From Xanthomonas sp. Leaf131 (GTDB lineage: Bacteria; Pseudomonadota; Gammaproteobacteria; Xanthomonadales; Xanthomonadaceae), in contig NZ_LMOG01000018.1 in assembly GCF_001423495.1 (NCBI RefSeq), forward strand, positions 175,255 through 239,254: a stretch of DNA of 64,000 nt, given 5' to 3'. Made by a program: the position numbers and the translations under genes. Below the pieces are notes generated by a model. It saw nothing but the letters and a program-made list of their open reading frames with translations, did not search any database and was not told the origin of the DNA. Below are positions 27,100 to 35,886 of the stretch, piece by piece. Each line of letters starts with the position of its first letter. The stretch's first letter is position 1.

Positions 27100-27693
27100 G
27101 GTCGGATCGGACAGCGCACGCAGGCGGCGTCGGTAGGGCGGGGTGAAAAGGGTAGCGCGCAGCGTGTGATCCCACCAACACGCCCGGCGACCCAGCTTGT
27201 TGGCCATGCGCGTGCCCGCCTGCATGCTCGAGTTCTCCACAAGCGCTGTGGAGTCACGCATCCACAACCTGTGGATAGAATGCGTGAGGCTTACTGGTGT
27301 AAGGCCTGGCAGGGCGGTGGTGAAAAAATCGCCAGTGCGTGCCGGCTTGTCCACAGCAGGTGTGGATCGAATTCGGCAAAGCCTGTGGGTAAGTGGTTCG
27401 ACGCCTTGCGCCGCAAGGTGTCACAGATGGGTGGTGAAATTTTGATCACTGGCGTGCGTGGATGCACGATGAGGCGAACGCGTCCACGAGGATCGCTGAC
27501 AGCTGCTACCCGCGCCAGCCACGCAGCAACAAGGTCAGCGCGCAACAGACGTTGCATCGCTTGCCTGACCACGGAACGGCACAAACGCATCGACCGACCA
27601 GCGCGCATCAGCTGATCGGCCAGCGGCGGGCGGGTCAGGGAATGCTTCGATATGGCGCCGGCCGGCGCCGAGCAAGCCGGCGCCACTACCGTC
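27100..27693. other. 594-base spacer between phoH and miaB
   Basis: No credible gene is present. The region holds the phoH promoter, which I could not place exactly, and a cluster of paired TGTGGA motifs (27235-27392, listed separately). Near the miaB end, GGCGCCG and CGGCGCC repeats (27654-27683) could fold into a hairpin ending the miaB transcript. Confidence 0.6.
27235..27392. promoter_or_regulatory. Cluster of inverted TGTGGA pairs resembling DnaA boxes
   Basis: Three inverted pairs are visible: CTCCACA-AGCGC-TGTGGAG (27235-27253), ATCCACA-ACC-TGTGGAT (27260-27276) and TCCACA-GCAGG-TGTGGA (27350-27366). TGTGGGTAA follows at 27384-27392. TGTGGATAG and TGTGGGTAA differ by one base from the DnaA box TGTGGATAA. 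The cluster lies upstream of phoH; function is inferred only from resemblance. Confidence 0.45.
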
Positions 27694-29163
27694 TCAGCTG
27701 GCGCTGTCATTCACCTGGATAAGACCACGCAGCGAATTGCTCATCGCCTCGGTGATCAGCACATCGACGAAATGCCCGATCAAGCGCGCATTGCCGGGGA
27801 AATTCACCGGACGCATGTTCTCGCTCTTGCCGGTCAGTTCGTTCGGATCGCGCCGCGAGGGGCCTTCCACCAGCACCCGCTGCACGCTACCGACCATGGA
27901 CTGCGAAATACGTGTGGCATGCGCATTGATCTGCGCCTGCAAACGTGCAAGGCGCGCCTGTTTGACGGCATCGGGCGTGTCGTCCTGCAGATCCGAGGCC
28001 GGCGTTCCAGGGCGACGCGAATAGATGAAGGAAAAACTCTGATCGAAGCCCACGTCTTCGATCAACTTCATGGTCTTTTCGAAATCCGCTTCGGTTTCGC
28101 CGGGGAAGCCGACGATGAAGTCCGAACTGATCGAAATGTCCGGGCGCACCGCGCGCAGCTTGCGGATCTTGGACTTGAATTCCAGCGCGGTGTAGCCGCG
28201 CTTCATCGCCGACAGAATGCGGTCGCTACCGGCCTGCACCGGCAAGTGCAGGTAATTGGCCAGCTGCGGCACGTCGCGATACGCATCCACCAGCGAATCG
28301 GAAAACTCCAGCGGATGCGAGGTGGTGAAACGAATACGACCGACGCCGTCGATCTGCGCGATGGTGCGGATCAACAAGCCCAGATCGGCGTATTGCGCGG
28401 CGTCTCCCGCATCGGCGCCATATGCCCCGCGATACGCGTTGACGTTCTGGCCGAGCAGGTTGATCTCGCGCACGCCTTGCGCGGCGAGCTGCGCCACTTC
28501 CACCAGCACGTCTTCGAACGGCCGGCTGACTTCTTCGCCGCGGGTATAGGGCACCACGCAGAACGAGCAGTACTTGGAGCAGCCTTCCATGATCGACACG
28601 AAGGCCGACGGCCCATCGGCACGCGGCTCGGGCAGGCGATCGAACTTCTCGATTTCCGGGAAGCTGATGTCCACCTGCGACTTGCCCGATTCGCGCCGTG
28701 CGCGGATCAACTCGGGCAGGCGATGCAACGTCTGCGGGCCGAACACCAGGTCCACATACGGCGCGCGCTTGACGATGGCTTCGCCTTCCTGCGAGGCCAC
28801 GCAGCCGCCGACGCCGATGATCACCGGTGTGCCGCCGGCCTTGTGCCTGCTCTCCTTGAGCAAGCGCCAGCGGCCGAGCTGGCTGAACACCTTTTCCTGC
28901 GCCTTCTCGCGAATGGAGCAGGTGTTGACCAGCACCACGTCGGCGTCTTCGGGGTTGTCAGTCAGCTCCAGGCCTTCGGAGGCGGCGAGTACGTCGGCCA
29001 TCTTGGCCGAGTCGTACTCGTTCATTTGGCACCCGTGGGTCTTGATGTACAGCTTGCCGCGCACTACCGCGGGCGCGGCCGGGCGTGCCACGGGCAGCGG
29101 CAACAGGGCGGGTGCGTCCACGGCGGTGGCCGCGGACAGATCGGAAACGGGTGTCCCGGGCAT
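27694..29163 (-). CDS. miaB: tRNA-2-methylthio-N6-dimethylallyladenosine synthase
   Basis: The 489-residue radical-SAM methylthiotransferase has an N-terminal UPF0004 domain ([17 protein letters not shown] with cluster cysteines, [25 protein letters not shown]). The radical-SAM motif is [16 protein letters not shown], and a TRAM domain lies at the C-terminus. It methylthiolates i6A37 of tRNAs reading UNN codons. It leads the conserved miaB-phoH-ybeY neighbourhood. Confidence 0.96.
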   Translation of the reverse strand: MPGTPVSDLSAATAVDAPALLPLPVARPAAPAVVRGKLYIKTHGCQMNEYDSAKMADVLAASEGLELTDNPEDADVVLVNTCSIREKAQEKVFSQLGRWRLLKESRHKAGGTPVIIGVGGCVASQEGEAIVKRAPYVDLVFGPQTLHRLPELIRARRESGKSQVDISFPEIEKFDRLPEPRADGPSAFVSIMEGCSKYCSFCVVPYTRGEEVSRPFEDVLVEVAQLAAQGVREINLLGQNVNAYRGAYGADAGDAAQYADLGLLIRTIAQIDGVGRIRFTTSHPLEFSDSLVDAYRDVPQLANYLHLPVQAGSDRILSAMKRGYTALEFKSKIRKLRAVRPDISISSDFIVGFPGETEADFEKTMKLIEDVGFDQSFSFIYSRRPGTPASDLQDDTPDAVKQARLARLQAQINAHATRISQSMVGSVQRVLVEGPSRRDPNELTGKSENMRPVNFPGNARLIGHFVDVLITEAMSNSLRGLIQVNDSAS

Positions 29164-29232
29164 GGCGCTTATTCCAGGCGGGTAGAAGATAGCCGCGCAG
29201 TTTACCCGCTTGCGCCGGCTGCGTCCGGATGC

Positions 29233-29847
29233 TCAGGGCTTGGCGTTGATCGCCTCGGCGCGGCCGAATGCGGGCCGGTCGGCCATGCGTGCGATGTAGG
29301 CGCGGGTCGTGGCAGGCAGATCGACCAGACCGAAATCGACCATCCAGCCGAGTGCGCCACCCCATAACACATCGGCTGCACTGCAGCGCTCGCCCAACAG
29401 ATAGTCGCCCTTGGCCAGCTGCGCATCGATGACCTGCAGCACCGTGTCGCAGTCGGCATACGGCGACATGGAGCGTGGCGGTGCGTCGCGTTTCATCGCA
29501 CGGTCGATGATCGCCGGCTCGAACGCCGAGCCGTAGAAGGCCAGCCAGCGCAGATAGGCGCCGCGATCCGGATCGCCCGGCGACGGCGACAGGCCGGCTT
29601 CTGGATACAGCTCGGCCAGGTACTGATAGATCGCGCCCTGTTCGGTGACCACGCTGTCGCCGTGCCGGATTGCCGGGATCTTGCCCATCGGGTTGATCGC
29701 CAGGTACTCGGGTGCGAGCTGCTCGCCTTTTTCCAGATCGACGATGTGCAGGCTGTAGCTGGCGCCGAGCTCTTCCAGCAGCACCAGCACGCCGCGCGAG
29801 CGCGAGCGGGGATTGTGGAACAGGGTGACATGGCGGTCGTCGGACAT
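29233..29847 (-). CDS. Glutathione S-transferase family protein
   Basis: The protein of about 204 residues has a thioredoxin-like N-terminal domain (VTLFHNPRSRSRGVLVLLEE) and an all-helical C-terminal domain (about 85-204). The cis-proline region reads NPMGKIPAIRHGD and is followed by VVTEQGAIYQYLAELYP. The substrate is not evident. ATG at 29847 follows AAGGAA; the further in-frame start at 29880 is less likely. It is divergent from a WYL regulator, with a 25-bp palindrome between them, and is probably its target. Confidence 0.88.
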   Translation of the reverse strand: MSDDRHVTLFHNPRSRSRGVLVLLEELGASYSLHIVDLEKGEQLAPEYLAINPMGKIPAIRHGDSVVTEQGAIYQYLAELYPEAGLSPSPGDPDRGAYLRWLAFYGSAFEPAIIDRAMKRDAPPRSMSPYADCDTVLQVIDAQLAKGDYLLGERCSAADVLWGGALGWMVDFGLVDLPATTRAYIARMADRPAFGRAEAINAKP

Positions 29848-29929
29848 CGCGGATTCCTTGTTTGAGAGGTGAACGTCCAAGCCGCGAGTGTTGCTGCAGC
29901 CAGCGTCAGTGCGGCAATCCTACCCAGCT

Positions 29930-29954
29930 ATTGCGGACAGTTTCTGTCCGCAAT
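29930..29954. promoter_or_regulatory. Perfect 25-bp palindromic operator between gst and the WYL regulator gene
   Basis: The 11-base arms ATTGCGGACAG and CTGTCCGCAAT are exact complements separated by TTT. The site lies 11 bases before the regulator's ATG and 82 bases before the gst ATG, where bound protein would block the regulator's own translation start region or promoter. YafY/WYL-type regulators are known to bind such dyads. The assignment to this regulator is inferred from position. Confidence 0.7.
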
Positions 29955-29965
29955 ACGGTGGCGCG

Positions 29966-30931
29966 ATGGCTTCCACTGCTGCCCGTCTGTTGCGTCTGCT
30001 TTCTCTGCTGCAAGGCGGCCGGCGTTGGTCCGGCATTGCCCTGGCCGAGCGCCTGGAGATCCATCCGCGCAGCGTGCGGCGCGATATCGAACGCCTGCGC
30101 GAGCTCGGCTACCCGGTGCATGCAGTGCCTGGTGCCGGCGGTGGCTACCAGTTGGGGCAGGGCGCCGCCGCCTTGCCGCTGTTGTTCGAAGAAGACGAAG
30201 CGCTCACCGTGGCGATCGCCTTGCGCGCGGCCGCCCCGACAATCCGCGACATGGACGCGGCAGCGGCGCGGGTGCTGGCCAAGCTCGATCCGCTGCTGCC
30301 GCGACGCAGTAGCCAGCGTGCCAGCGCCGCGCATGCGGCCATGGCCAGTCTGCCGATTATGCAAGCCGGCGCGTTGGTGGACGCGACACTGCTGGCGCAA
30401 CTGGCCAGCGCCTGCCGCGACCGCATCACCTTGCGGCTGGACTATCGCCGCCATTCTGGCGCGGCGATCACCCGCTGCGTCGAGCCGGCGCTACTGGTGA
30501 ATTACGGGCGGCGCTGGTACTTGCTGGTCTGGGACTGCGAGCGTCAGGACTGGCGCACCTTGCGTGCCGACCGTATCGATCAAGCCACCGCGACCGGCGC
30601 GCAGTTCGCCGCCCGCGCGCTGCCGGAAGAGCCGCTGCAGCTATTGCGCAAGGCGATCGGCGAGTCGCCCTTCCCCTGTCGGGTGCGGATACGGCTGCAA
30701 GGCACGCTGGATGCACTCGCTGCGCGCATCCCGCCCTGGCTGGGCGCGCTGGAGGCCGACGGGCCCGCCCATTGCTGGCTCGGTCTGGGCGCCCCGAGCA
30801 TGCCGGCCCTGGCGGCCAATCTGCTGTTGCTCGAACTGCCGTTCGACGCGATCGCTCCCGCCGATGTGCGTGAACCGCTGACCCAGGCCCTGAACGCGTT
30901 GCGCGCGCAACTGGATCAGCTACCCCGGTAA
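29966..30931 (+). CDS. YafY-type transcriptional regulator (HTH_11 + WYL)
   Basis: The protein of about 321 residues has an N-terminal winged helix (ARLLRLLSLLQGGRRWSGIA, ERLEIHPRSVRRDIERLREL) and a WYL domain (about 135-230) with LVNYGRRWYLLVWDCERQDW and RTLRADRI. A C-terminal WCX-like part follows. WYL domains often sense nucleotides or small ligands. ATG at 29966 is the first one after the palindrome. Divergent to the glutathione transferase gene. Confidence 0.88.
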   Translation: MASTAARLLRLLSLLQGGRRWSGIALAERLEIHPRSVRRDIERLRELGYPVHAVPGAGGGYQLGQGAAALPLLFEEDEALTVAIALRAAAPTIRDMDAAAARVLAKLDPLLPRRSSQRASAAHAAMASLPIMQAGALVDATLLAQLASACRDRITLRLDYRRHSGAAITRCVEPALLVNYGRRWYLLVWDCERQDWRTLRADRIDQATATGAQFAARALPEEPLQLLRKAIGESPFPCRVRIRLQGTLDALAARIPPWLGALEADGPAHCWLGLGAPSMPALAANLLLLELPFDAIAPADVREPLTQALNALRAQLDQLPR

Positions 30932-30980
30932 CGCCGGCCGACACTTGGCAAGCCCAGGGCAAGCTGGGACACTCCGCCAC

Positions 30981-31970
30981 ATGAAGGGGATGTCAAGATT
31001 GCTGGGGCTGTTACTTGTCACGTTGTCGGCGGCGCCGGTCAGCGCCGGCACCTTGTACAAGTGTGTCAGCGGCGACGGCATCACCAGCTATGTGAGCAAG
31101 CGCCAGAGTGGCGCGACCTGCAGCGTCATCAGCAGCTACACCCCGGATCGATCTGCGCGCCGCACGCCGCCGTCTTCGCTGCGCCCGACATCCGGCGTGA
31201 TTGCCAGCCCGGCGCGCAGCATCGCCAACATCGACAGCGGCGCGCCGGCCACGATCATCAGCCAGCCGGTCAGCCAAGCGCCGCGTCGCGCCGCCGAGGT
31301 CGCTTCAGCCGTGGTGCCGCGCGCGCTGCCGGTGTCGGAGACGTCCATCGTGCAGGCGCCTGCTGCCGCTGCGGTCAACCCGCGACGCGTGGTCAGCGGG
31401 CAGGTCTATTCGTATATGAAAGACGGCGTGCGCCATTACACCAGCGCCCGCCCGCGTCAGGTCGCCAGCATCGAAGGCCTGCGCACCATCCACTACAGCT
31501 TTATCGAGACCTGCTACGCCTGCGCTGCCAAGCCCGGCGTCAACTTCGGCGCGATCCGGCTCAACACCAATGCCTATCAGCAGGAAATCACTGCGGCGGC
31601 GCGTGAGTTCGGGGTCGAAGAATCCATCGTGCGCGCGATCATCCATGCCGAATCGGCCTACAATCCGCTGGCGCTCAGCCGTGCCGGCGCGCAAGGACTG
31701 ATGCAGTTGATGCCGGGCACCGCACGCCGCTTCGGCGTCAGCGATGCCTATGATGCATCGCAAAATATTCGCGGCGGCGTGCAGTATCTGTCCTGGTTGC
31801 TGAAACGCTTCAACGGCGATCTCACGCTTGCCGCCGCCGGCTACAACGCAGGCGAGGGCGCGGTGGATCGCTACGGCGGCGTGCCGCCGTACAGCGAGAC
31901 CCAGCGCTATGTGCAACGCGTCGGCCTGCTGGCCGGCCGCTATCGCGGGCAGACCACGGCAGCCAACTGA
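30981..31970 (+). CDS. Lytic transglycosylase with N-terminal DUF4124-like part
   Basis: The exported protein of about 329 residues has a signal peptide (MSRLLGLLLVTLSAAPVSAG), then GTLYKCVSGDGITSYVSKR as in DUF4124. A low-complexity linker follows, then a C-terminal SLT domain (about 205-315) with the catalytic Glu in IIHAESAYNPLALSRAGAQG, LMQLMPGTARRFGV and AAGYNAGEGAVDRYGG. It cleaves peptidoglycan glycan strands to 1,6-anhydro products. Start at ATG 30981; ATG 30990 is an alternative. Confidence 0.9.
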   Translation: MKGMSRLLGLLLVTLSAAPVSAGTLYKCVSGDGITSYVSKRQSGATCSVISSYTPDRSARRTPPSSLRPTSGVIASPARSIANIDSGAPATIISQPVSQAPRRAAEVASAVVPRALPVSETSIVQAPAAAAVNPRRVVSGQVYSYMKDGVRHYTSARPRQVASIEGLRTIHYSFIETCYACAAKPGVNFGAIRLNTNAYQQEITAAAREFGVEESIVRAIIHAESAYNPLALSRAGAQGLMQLMPGTARRFGVSDAYDASQNIRGGVQYLSWLLKRFNGDLTLAAAGYNAGEGAVDRYGGVPPYSETQRYVQRVGLLAGRYRGQTTAAN

Positions 31971-32249
31971 GCTGCATGCGTTTGCGCGCATCTACGCGCT
32001 GTTGTGTGTCACGACTGCAAATGGCCGATGCCGATGCCAGCGATGCCAGATCGCTCCAACCGCGTGGCCGCGGCCTTTGCGCAACCTGCGATCGTGCAGC
32101 CAGCACCCATCATCGCTCCGCCTTGAACGCTGCTTTCTTCAGGCACTGCGTCACAGCTACCCGCACGGTTCGAGGGCCTGCGCATCCCGCAATCGACGCG
32201 CGCCTGCATCCAGTGTTTGCACTGCGCAGGTCCGACTGCGTACATTGCA
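31971..32249. other. Spacer before the bc1 operon
   Basis: Of the 386 bases between the transglycosylase and petA, this part shows no gene, repeat or strong hairpin that I can name. The petA promoter candidate lies at its downstream edge. Confidence 0.5.
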
Positions 32250-32279
32250 TTGTCTGTGCATTAAGCGTTCCGCTACACT
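32250..32279 (+). promoter_or_regulatory. Candidate promoter of petABC
   Basis: TTGTCT (32250-32255) and TACACT (32274-32279) are spaced by 18 bases, about 70 bases upstream of the petA ATG. The match to sigma-70 hexamers is moderate. Confidence 0.4.
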
Positions 32280-32356
32280 GCGGTCGATTCATCGCGGCTG
32301 GACCCCCCGCCAGCCGTTGGCAGCCTCACGCTACCTAATCAAGATCGGAGAGCCGG

Positions 32357-33001
32357 ATGGCCAACGATGGGGTTAACGCACCTGCTGATATCGGGCGTCG
32401 TCGGTTTTTGACCGCGACAACGGCCGTGGTCGGTGCGGTCGGAGCAGGATTTGTTGCAGTACCGTTCGTGAAGTCGTGGAATCCCAGTGCACGCGCCAAA
32501 TTGGCCGGCGCACCGGTGACCGCCGACATCAGCGCCTTGCAGGAAGGGCAACGACTGGTTCTGGAGTGGCGCGGTCAGCCGATCTGGATCGTCAAGCGCT
32601 CCAAGGCGATGCTCGACGCGCTGCCGTCGCTGGACGACCGGCTCAAGGACCCCAAGTCCGAGAACAAGGACCAGCAGCCGGAGTACGTGCTGAAGAACCC
32701 CGAGTACCGCTCGATCAAGTCCGATATCTCGGTCCTGGTCGGTCTGTGCACGCATCTGGGGTGCTCGCCGGAAATGGTCGCCGAGATCCGGCCCGAGCCT
32801 TACGACCCGCAATGGAAGGGCGGCTACTTCTGCCCCTGCCATAAATCGCGCTTCGACATGTCCGGCCGCGTCTTCGACGGCGTGCCGGCACCGATCAACC
32901 TGCTGGTGCCCCCACACCACTACGTGGACGACAACACGCTGGTCATCGGCGTCGATCCGGATGGCGCCGGTACGTCGGCCAACAGCACGGGGGCTGCCTG
33001 A
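32357..33001 (+). CDS. petA: Ubiquinol-cytochrome c reductase, Rieske iron-sulfur subunit
   Basis: The 214-residue protein has a Tat-type signal anchor (IGRRRFLTATTAVVGAVGAG). The Rieske cluster ligands are CTHLGC (about 131-136) and CPCHKS (about 157-162). It carries electrons from ubiquinol to cytochrome c1 in the bc1 complex. GGAGAG precedes the ATG. Its TGA overlaps the petB ATG by one base. Confidence 0.97.
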   Translation: MANDGVNAPADIGRRRFLTATTAVVGAVGAGFVAVPFVKSWNPSARAKLAGAPVTADISALQEGQRLVLEWRGQPIWIVKRSKAMLDALPSLDDRLKDPKSENKDQQPEYVLKNPEYRSIKSDISVLVGLCTHLGCSPEMVAEIRPEPYDPQWKGGYFCPCHKSRFDMSGRVFDGVPAPINLLVPPHHYVDDNTLVIGVDPDGAGTSANSTGAA

Positions 33002-34260
33002 TGAGCAATATTCTTGTCCGTACCGCGAACGGCGTGTTCGAGTGGGTCAACGAGCGCGCGCCCGGCCTGATGCCGGTCTATCGCAAGCATGTCAGCGAGT
33101 ATTACGCGCCGAAGAACTTCAACATCTGGTACTACTTCGGCTCGCTGGCGATGGTGGTGCTGGTCAACCAGATCGTCACCGGCATCTTCCTGACGATGCA
33201 CTACAAGACCAGCGCCGCCGATGCGTTCGCCTCGATCGAATACATCATGCGCGACGTGGAGTGGGGCTGGCTGATCCGCTACATGCACAGCACCGGCGCC
33301 TCGCTGTTCTTCATCGTGGTGTATCTGCACATGTTCCGCGGTCTGATGTACGGCAGCTACCAGAAGCCGCGCGAGCTGGTGTGGATCCTCGGCATGCTGA
33401 TCTATCTGGTGCTGATGGCCGAAGCCTTCATGGGCTATGTGTTGCCCTGGGGGCAGATGTCGTTCTGGGGCGCGAAGGTCATCATCTCGTTGTTCGGTGC
33501 CATTCCGGTGATCGGCAATGGCTTGACCGAATGGATCATGGGCGACTATCTGCCCGGCGATGCCACGCTCAACCGCTTCTTTGCGTTGCACGTCATCGCC
33601 TTGCCGTTGGTGCTGTTGTTGCTGATCGTGCTGCACCTGGGCGCGCTGCATGAAGTGGGATCCAACAATCCCGATGGCGTCGACATCAAGAAAGGTCCCA
33701 AGGGCAATCGCTGGGATGCGCACAAGCCGGCCGACGGTATCCCGTTCCATCCGTATTACACGGTCAAGGATCTGGTCGGTGTCGGCTTCCTGCTGCTAAT
33801 CGCGGCCTTCATCATCTTCTTCGCGCCGGCCTTCGGTGGCCTGTTCCTGGAGCACGACAACTTCACCGAGGCTAACCGGCTGGTGACGCCGGAGCACATC
33901 AAACCGGTGTGGTACTACACCCCGTACTACGCGATGTTGCGGGTGGTGCCCAACAAGCTTGGCGGCGTGGTGGTGATGTTCTCGGCGATCGCGATCCTGT
34001 TTCTGGTGCCATGGCTGGATCGCGCCAAGGTGCGTTCGATCCGCTACCGCGGCTGGATCTCCAAGGTCGCGCTGGGCGTGCTGGTGGTGTGCTTTGTGTG
34101 GTTGGGCGTGATCGGCTCCGGGCCGGGCACCGACGCACACGAAACCTATGTGGGGCGGGTGCTGACCTTCCTGTATTTCGCCTTCTTCATCACCATGCCG
34201 GTGTGGACGCGGATAGATAAGACCAAACCGGTACCGGAGCGGGTGACGACGCATGACTAA
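33001..34260 (+). CDS. petB: Ubiquinol-cytochrome c reductase, cytochrome b
   Basis: The 419-residue membrane protein has about eight segments. Landmarks include NIWYYFGSLAMVVLVNQIVT, the Qo-site region GYVLPWGQMSFWGAKVI and, in place of the common PEWY, the sequence TPEHIKPVWYYTPYYAML. The haem-ligand histidines occur in segments 2 and 4 (RYMHSTGASLFF, HVIALPLVLLLLIVLHLGAL). It overlaps petC by eight bases. Confidence 0.97.
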   Translation: MSNILVRTANGVFEWVNERAPGLMPVYRKHVSEYYAPKNFNIWYYFGSLAMVVLVNQIVTGIFLTMHYKTSAADAFASIEYIMRDVEWGWLIRYMHSTGASLFFIVVYLHMFRGLMYGSYQKPRELVWILGMLIYLVLMAEAFMGYVLPWGQMSFWGAKVIISLFGAIPVIGNGLTEWIMGDYLPGDATLNRFFALHVIALPLVLLLLIVLHLGALHEVGSNNPDGVDIKKGPKGNRWDAHKPADGIPFHPYYTVKDLVGVGFLLLIAAFIIFFAPAFGGLFLEHDNFTEANRLVTPEHIKPVWYYTPYYAMLRVVPNKLGGVVVMFSAIAILFLVPWLDRAKVRSIRYRGWISKVALGVLVVCFVWLGVIGSGPGTDAHETYVGRVLTFLYFAFFITMPVWTRIDKTKPVPERVTTHD

Positions 34261-35011
34261 GCACATCGTGAAGTCATGGAAGTCACGCATGGTTGCGCTG
34301 CTGTGCGCTCTAGTCGTTGCCGGCGGCGCGATGGCGGCTGAGGGTGGCGCGGTGCATCAGGCCGGTAACGACCTGAGCGACCGTGCCTCGCTGCAACGCG
34401 GCGCGCAGTTGTTCATGAACTATTGCTCGGGTTGCCACTCGCTGAAATATCTGCGTTATTCGCGCATGGCCAGCGATCTGGGCCTGAGCGAAGCCGAGGT
34501 CATGGCCAACCTCAACTTCACCGGCGCCAAGATCGGCGAGCACATCGAAGGCACCATGCCGCACGATGCGGCGACCAAATGGTTCGGCAAAGCGCCGCCG
34601 GATCTGACCCTGATCGCCCGCGTACGCGGCACCGACTGGGTCTATACCTACCTCAAGTCGTTCTATATGGATCAGACCCGTCCATTGGGCTGGAATAACC
34701 AGCTGTTTCCGAATGCGTCCATGCCTAACCCGCTGTGGGAACTGCAAGGCCTGCAGCAGGCGCAGTACGGACCGCCGGACAAAGCGACCGGCGACAAGCC
34801 GGTGCAGTCTCTCAAGCTCGGTCAAGCGGGACGGCAGACGCCGGTCGAGTTCGATCAGACCGTGCGCGATATTTCCAACTTCCTCGAATACGCCGGCGAA
34901 CCGGCGGCGCTGAAGCGGCAAAGCATGGGCGTATGGGTGATTCTGTTCCTGGCCCTGCTGACCTTCATCGCCTACCTGCTCAAGAAGGAATATTGGAAGG
35001 ACGTGCATTGA
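34253..35011 (+). CDS. petC: Ubiquinol-cytochrome c reductase, cytochrome c1
   Basis: The 252-residue precursor has signal peptide SRMVALLCALVVAGGAMAAE and the haem c motif CSGCH at about 61-65 (FMNYCSGCHSLKYLRYSRMA). A C-terminal membrane anchor (GVWVILFLALLTFIAYLLKK) ends the protein. It is the third subunit of the bc1 complex and passes electrons to soluble or membrane cytochromes c. Confidence 0.97.
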   Translation: MTKHIVKSWKSRMVALLCALVVAGGAMAAEGGAVHQAGNDLSDRASLQRGAQLFMNYCSGCHSLKYLRYSRMASDLGLSEAEVMANLNFTGAKIGEHIEGTMPHDAATKWFGKAPPDLTLIARVRGTDWVYTYLKSFYMDQTRPLGWNNQLFPNASMPNPLWELQGLQQAQYGPPDKATGDKPVQSLKLGQAGRQTPVEFDQTVRDISNFLEYAGEPAALKRQSMGVWVILFLALLTFIAYLLKKEYWKDVH

Positions 35012-35030
35012 TTAGGCCGTAAATCCTGCA

Positions 35031-35054
35031 GCGGCCGCGCACTGTCGCGGCCGC
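35031..35054 (+). terminator. Hairpin at the end of petABC
   Basis: GCGGCCGCG and CGCGGCCGC form a perfect 9-bp stem with loop CACTGT, 20 bases after the petC stop. No T-run follows, so termination strength is uncertain. Confidence 0.45.
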
Positions 35055-35098
35055 CCGAAAGCAGGCAACACAACCTGGTAATCGCCAAGCGTACGTGG

Positions 35099-35191
35099 AC
35101 GCTGTGGAGGGAACGGAGTGTACGAGTGGTACATGCGATTCCGAGCACGGGCCGCGCCTGTTTGGATGTCGCGCAGTCATTTTTGTTAGCC
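35099..35191 (-). repeat. Family 2 repeat, inverted copy
   Basis: On the minus strand it reads GGCTAACAAAA..., then GGCGCGGCCCGTGCTCGGAA, TCGCATGTACCACTCGTACA and CTCC, matching the element at 17281-17412 over most of its length with small gaps. The far inverted arm is less well preserved. Confidence 0.75.
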
Positions 35192-35243
35192 GTTCTTGGC
35201 ACTATCTCGATGATCCCAGACCGTGTTGGTCGGTTGGTCGAGG

Positions 35244-35352
35244 GCGCGATGCCCTCACCGCTCGCGAGACACGCCGCAAGTACGTCCTTGTAGGCTCGGT
35301 GGCGGCATCCATGCCGCCACACGGTCCCGCAATCGGCGAGGACACCGCGCCA
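35244..35352 (+). repeat. Family 1 hairpin repeat, variant b
   Basis: Outer arms CTCACCGCTCGCGAGAC and GTCCCGCAATCGGCGAG, inner palindrome GTGGCGGCAT-CC-ATGCCGCCAC. It matches 3190-3296 closely. The following spacer (CCAGAGAGTGAGTCGGTG ... ATGCACACCGACCATC) also matches the spacer after that copy. Confidence 0.85.
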
Positions 35353-35401
35353 GAGAGTGAGTCGGTGCTTTGTTGAAAACATGCACACCGACCATCTTGA
35401 T

Positions 35402-35512
35402 TGGTCCTTGCCCGCCCACCGTCGCGGGACCTCACGCGGCATGGATGCCGCGTAAGAGCCTACAAGGACGTACTTGCGGCGTGTCCCGCGATGGTGGGCG
35501 GGCAAGGGCCCT
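35402..35512 (+). repeat. Family 1 hairpin repeat, variant a, complete
   Basis: The most complete copy. Left outer arm CCTTGCCCGCCCACCGTCGC onward and right arm GTCCCGCGATGGTGGGCGGG are complementary with one mismatch. The inner stem is CACGCGGCAT-GG-ATGCCGCGTA. The right arm is the first unit of the tandem array that follows. Confidence 0.85.
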
Positions 35513-35684
35513 GCAGCAAATCCGCAGATCAGCTGCTCTACCTCCTGGCGTGTCCCGCGATGGTGGGCGGGCAAGGGCCCTACAGCAAATCCGCAGATCA
35601 GCCGCTCTACCTTGCGGCGTGTCCCGGGACTGTTGGCGGACAAGAGCCCTGCAACAAATCCGCAGATCACCCGCATACCCACCT
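35478..35684 (+). repeat. Three tandem 69-bp units derived from the right end of a family 1 repeat
   Basis: Units begin at GGCGTGTCCCGCG (35478), GGCGTGTCCCGCG (35547) and GGCGTGTCCCGGG (35616). Each continues through GGGCCCTGCAGCAAATCCGC (with substitutions) to CAGATCA near its end. Units 1 and 2 are nearly identical and unit 3 is more diverged. The period of 69 keeps a reading frame open, but this is not taken as coding. Confidence 0.85.
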
Positions 35685-35886
35685 GCCAACCCACCTGCCA
35701 AAGACGCGTAATCGCCCCGCGCACCGCACATTCAACACGACAACAGGGCTTGTTGGTGTTTTTGAGGCCTTATCACCCTTGGCTTTTGCGTGACGTGATT
35801 GCACACTCGAAGGACCGTGGTGACGGTCGGCGTTGGGCCGGCTGCACCGATGCGGCCGGCGGATTCCGGTCGTCGGAGAGCCTTGA

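Larger units (their letters stand above)
35012..35886. other. 875-base repeat-filled spacer between petC and sspA
   Basis: No credible gene. In order: a GC-rich hairpin after petC, an inverted family 2 copy, a family 1 variant b copy, a family 1 variant a copy and a 69-bp tandem triplet. Then come about 200 bases that should contain the sspA promoter. Open frames over the triplet are products of the repeat. Confidence 0.75.

Noticed and set aside
35402..35684. CRISPR-like array
   Set aside because: Units are contiguous 69-bp tandem repeats without unique spacers and no cas genes are present.
35401..35793. Open frames with repeated peptides on both strands
   Set aside because: They result from the 69-bp period being divisible by three; the same DNA occurs as intergenic repeat elsewhere.
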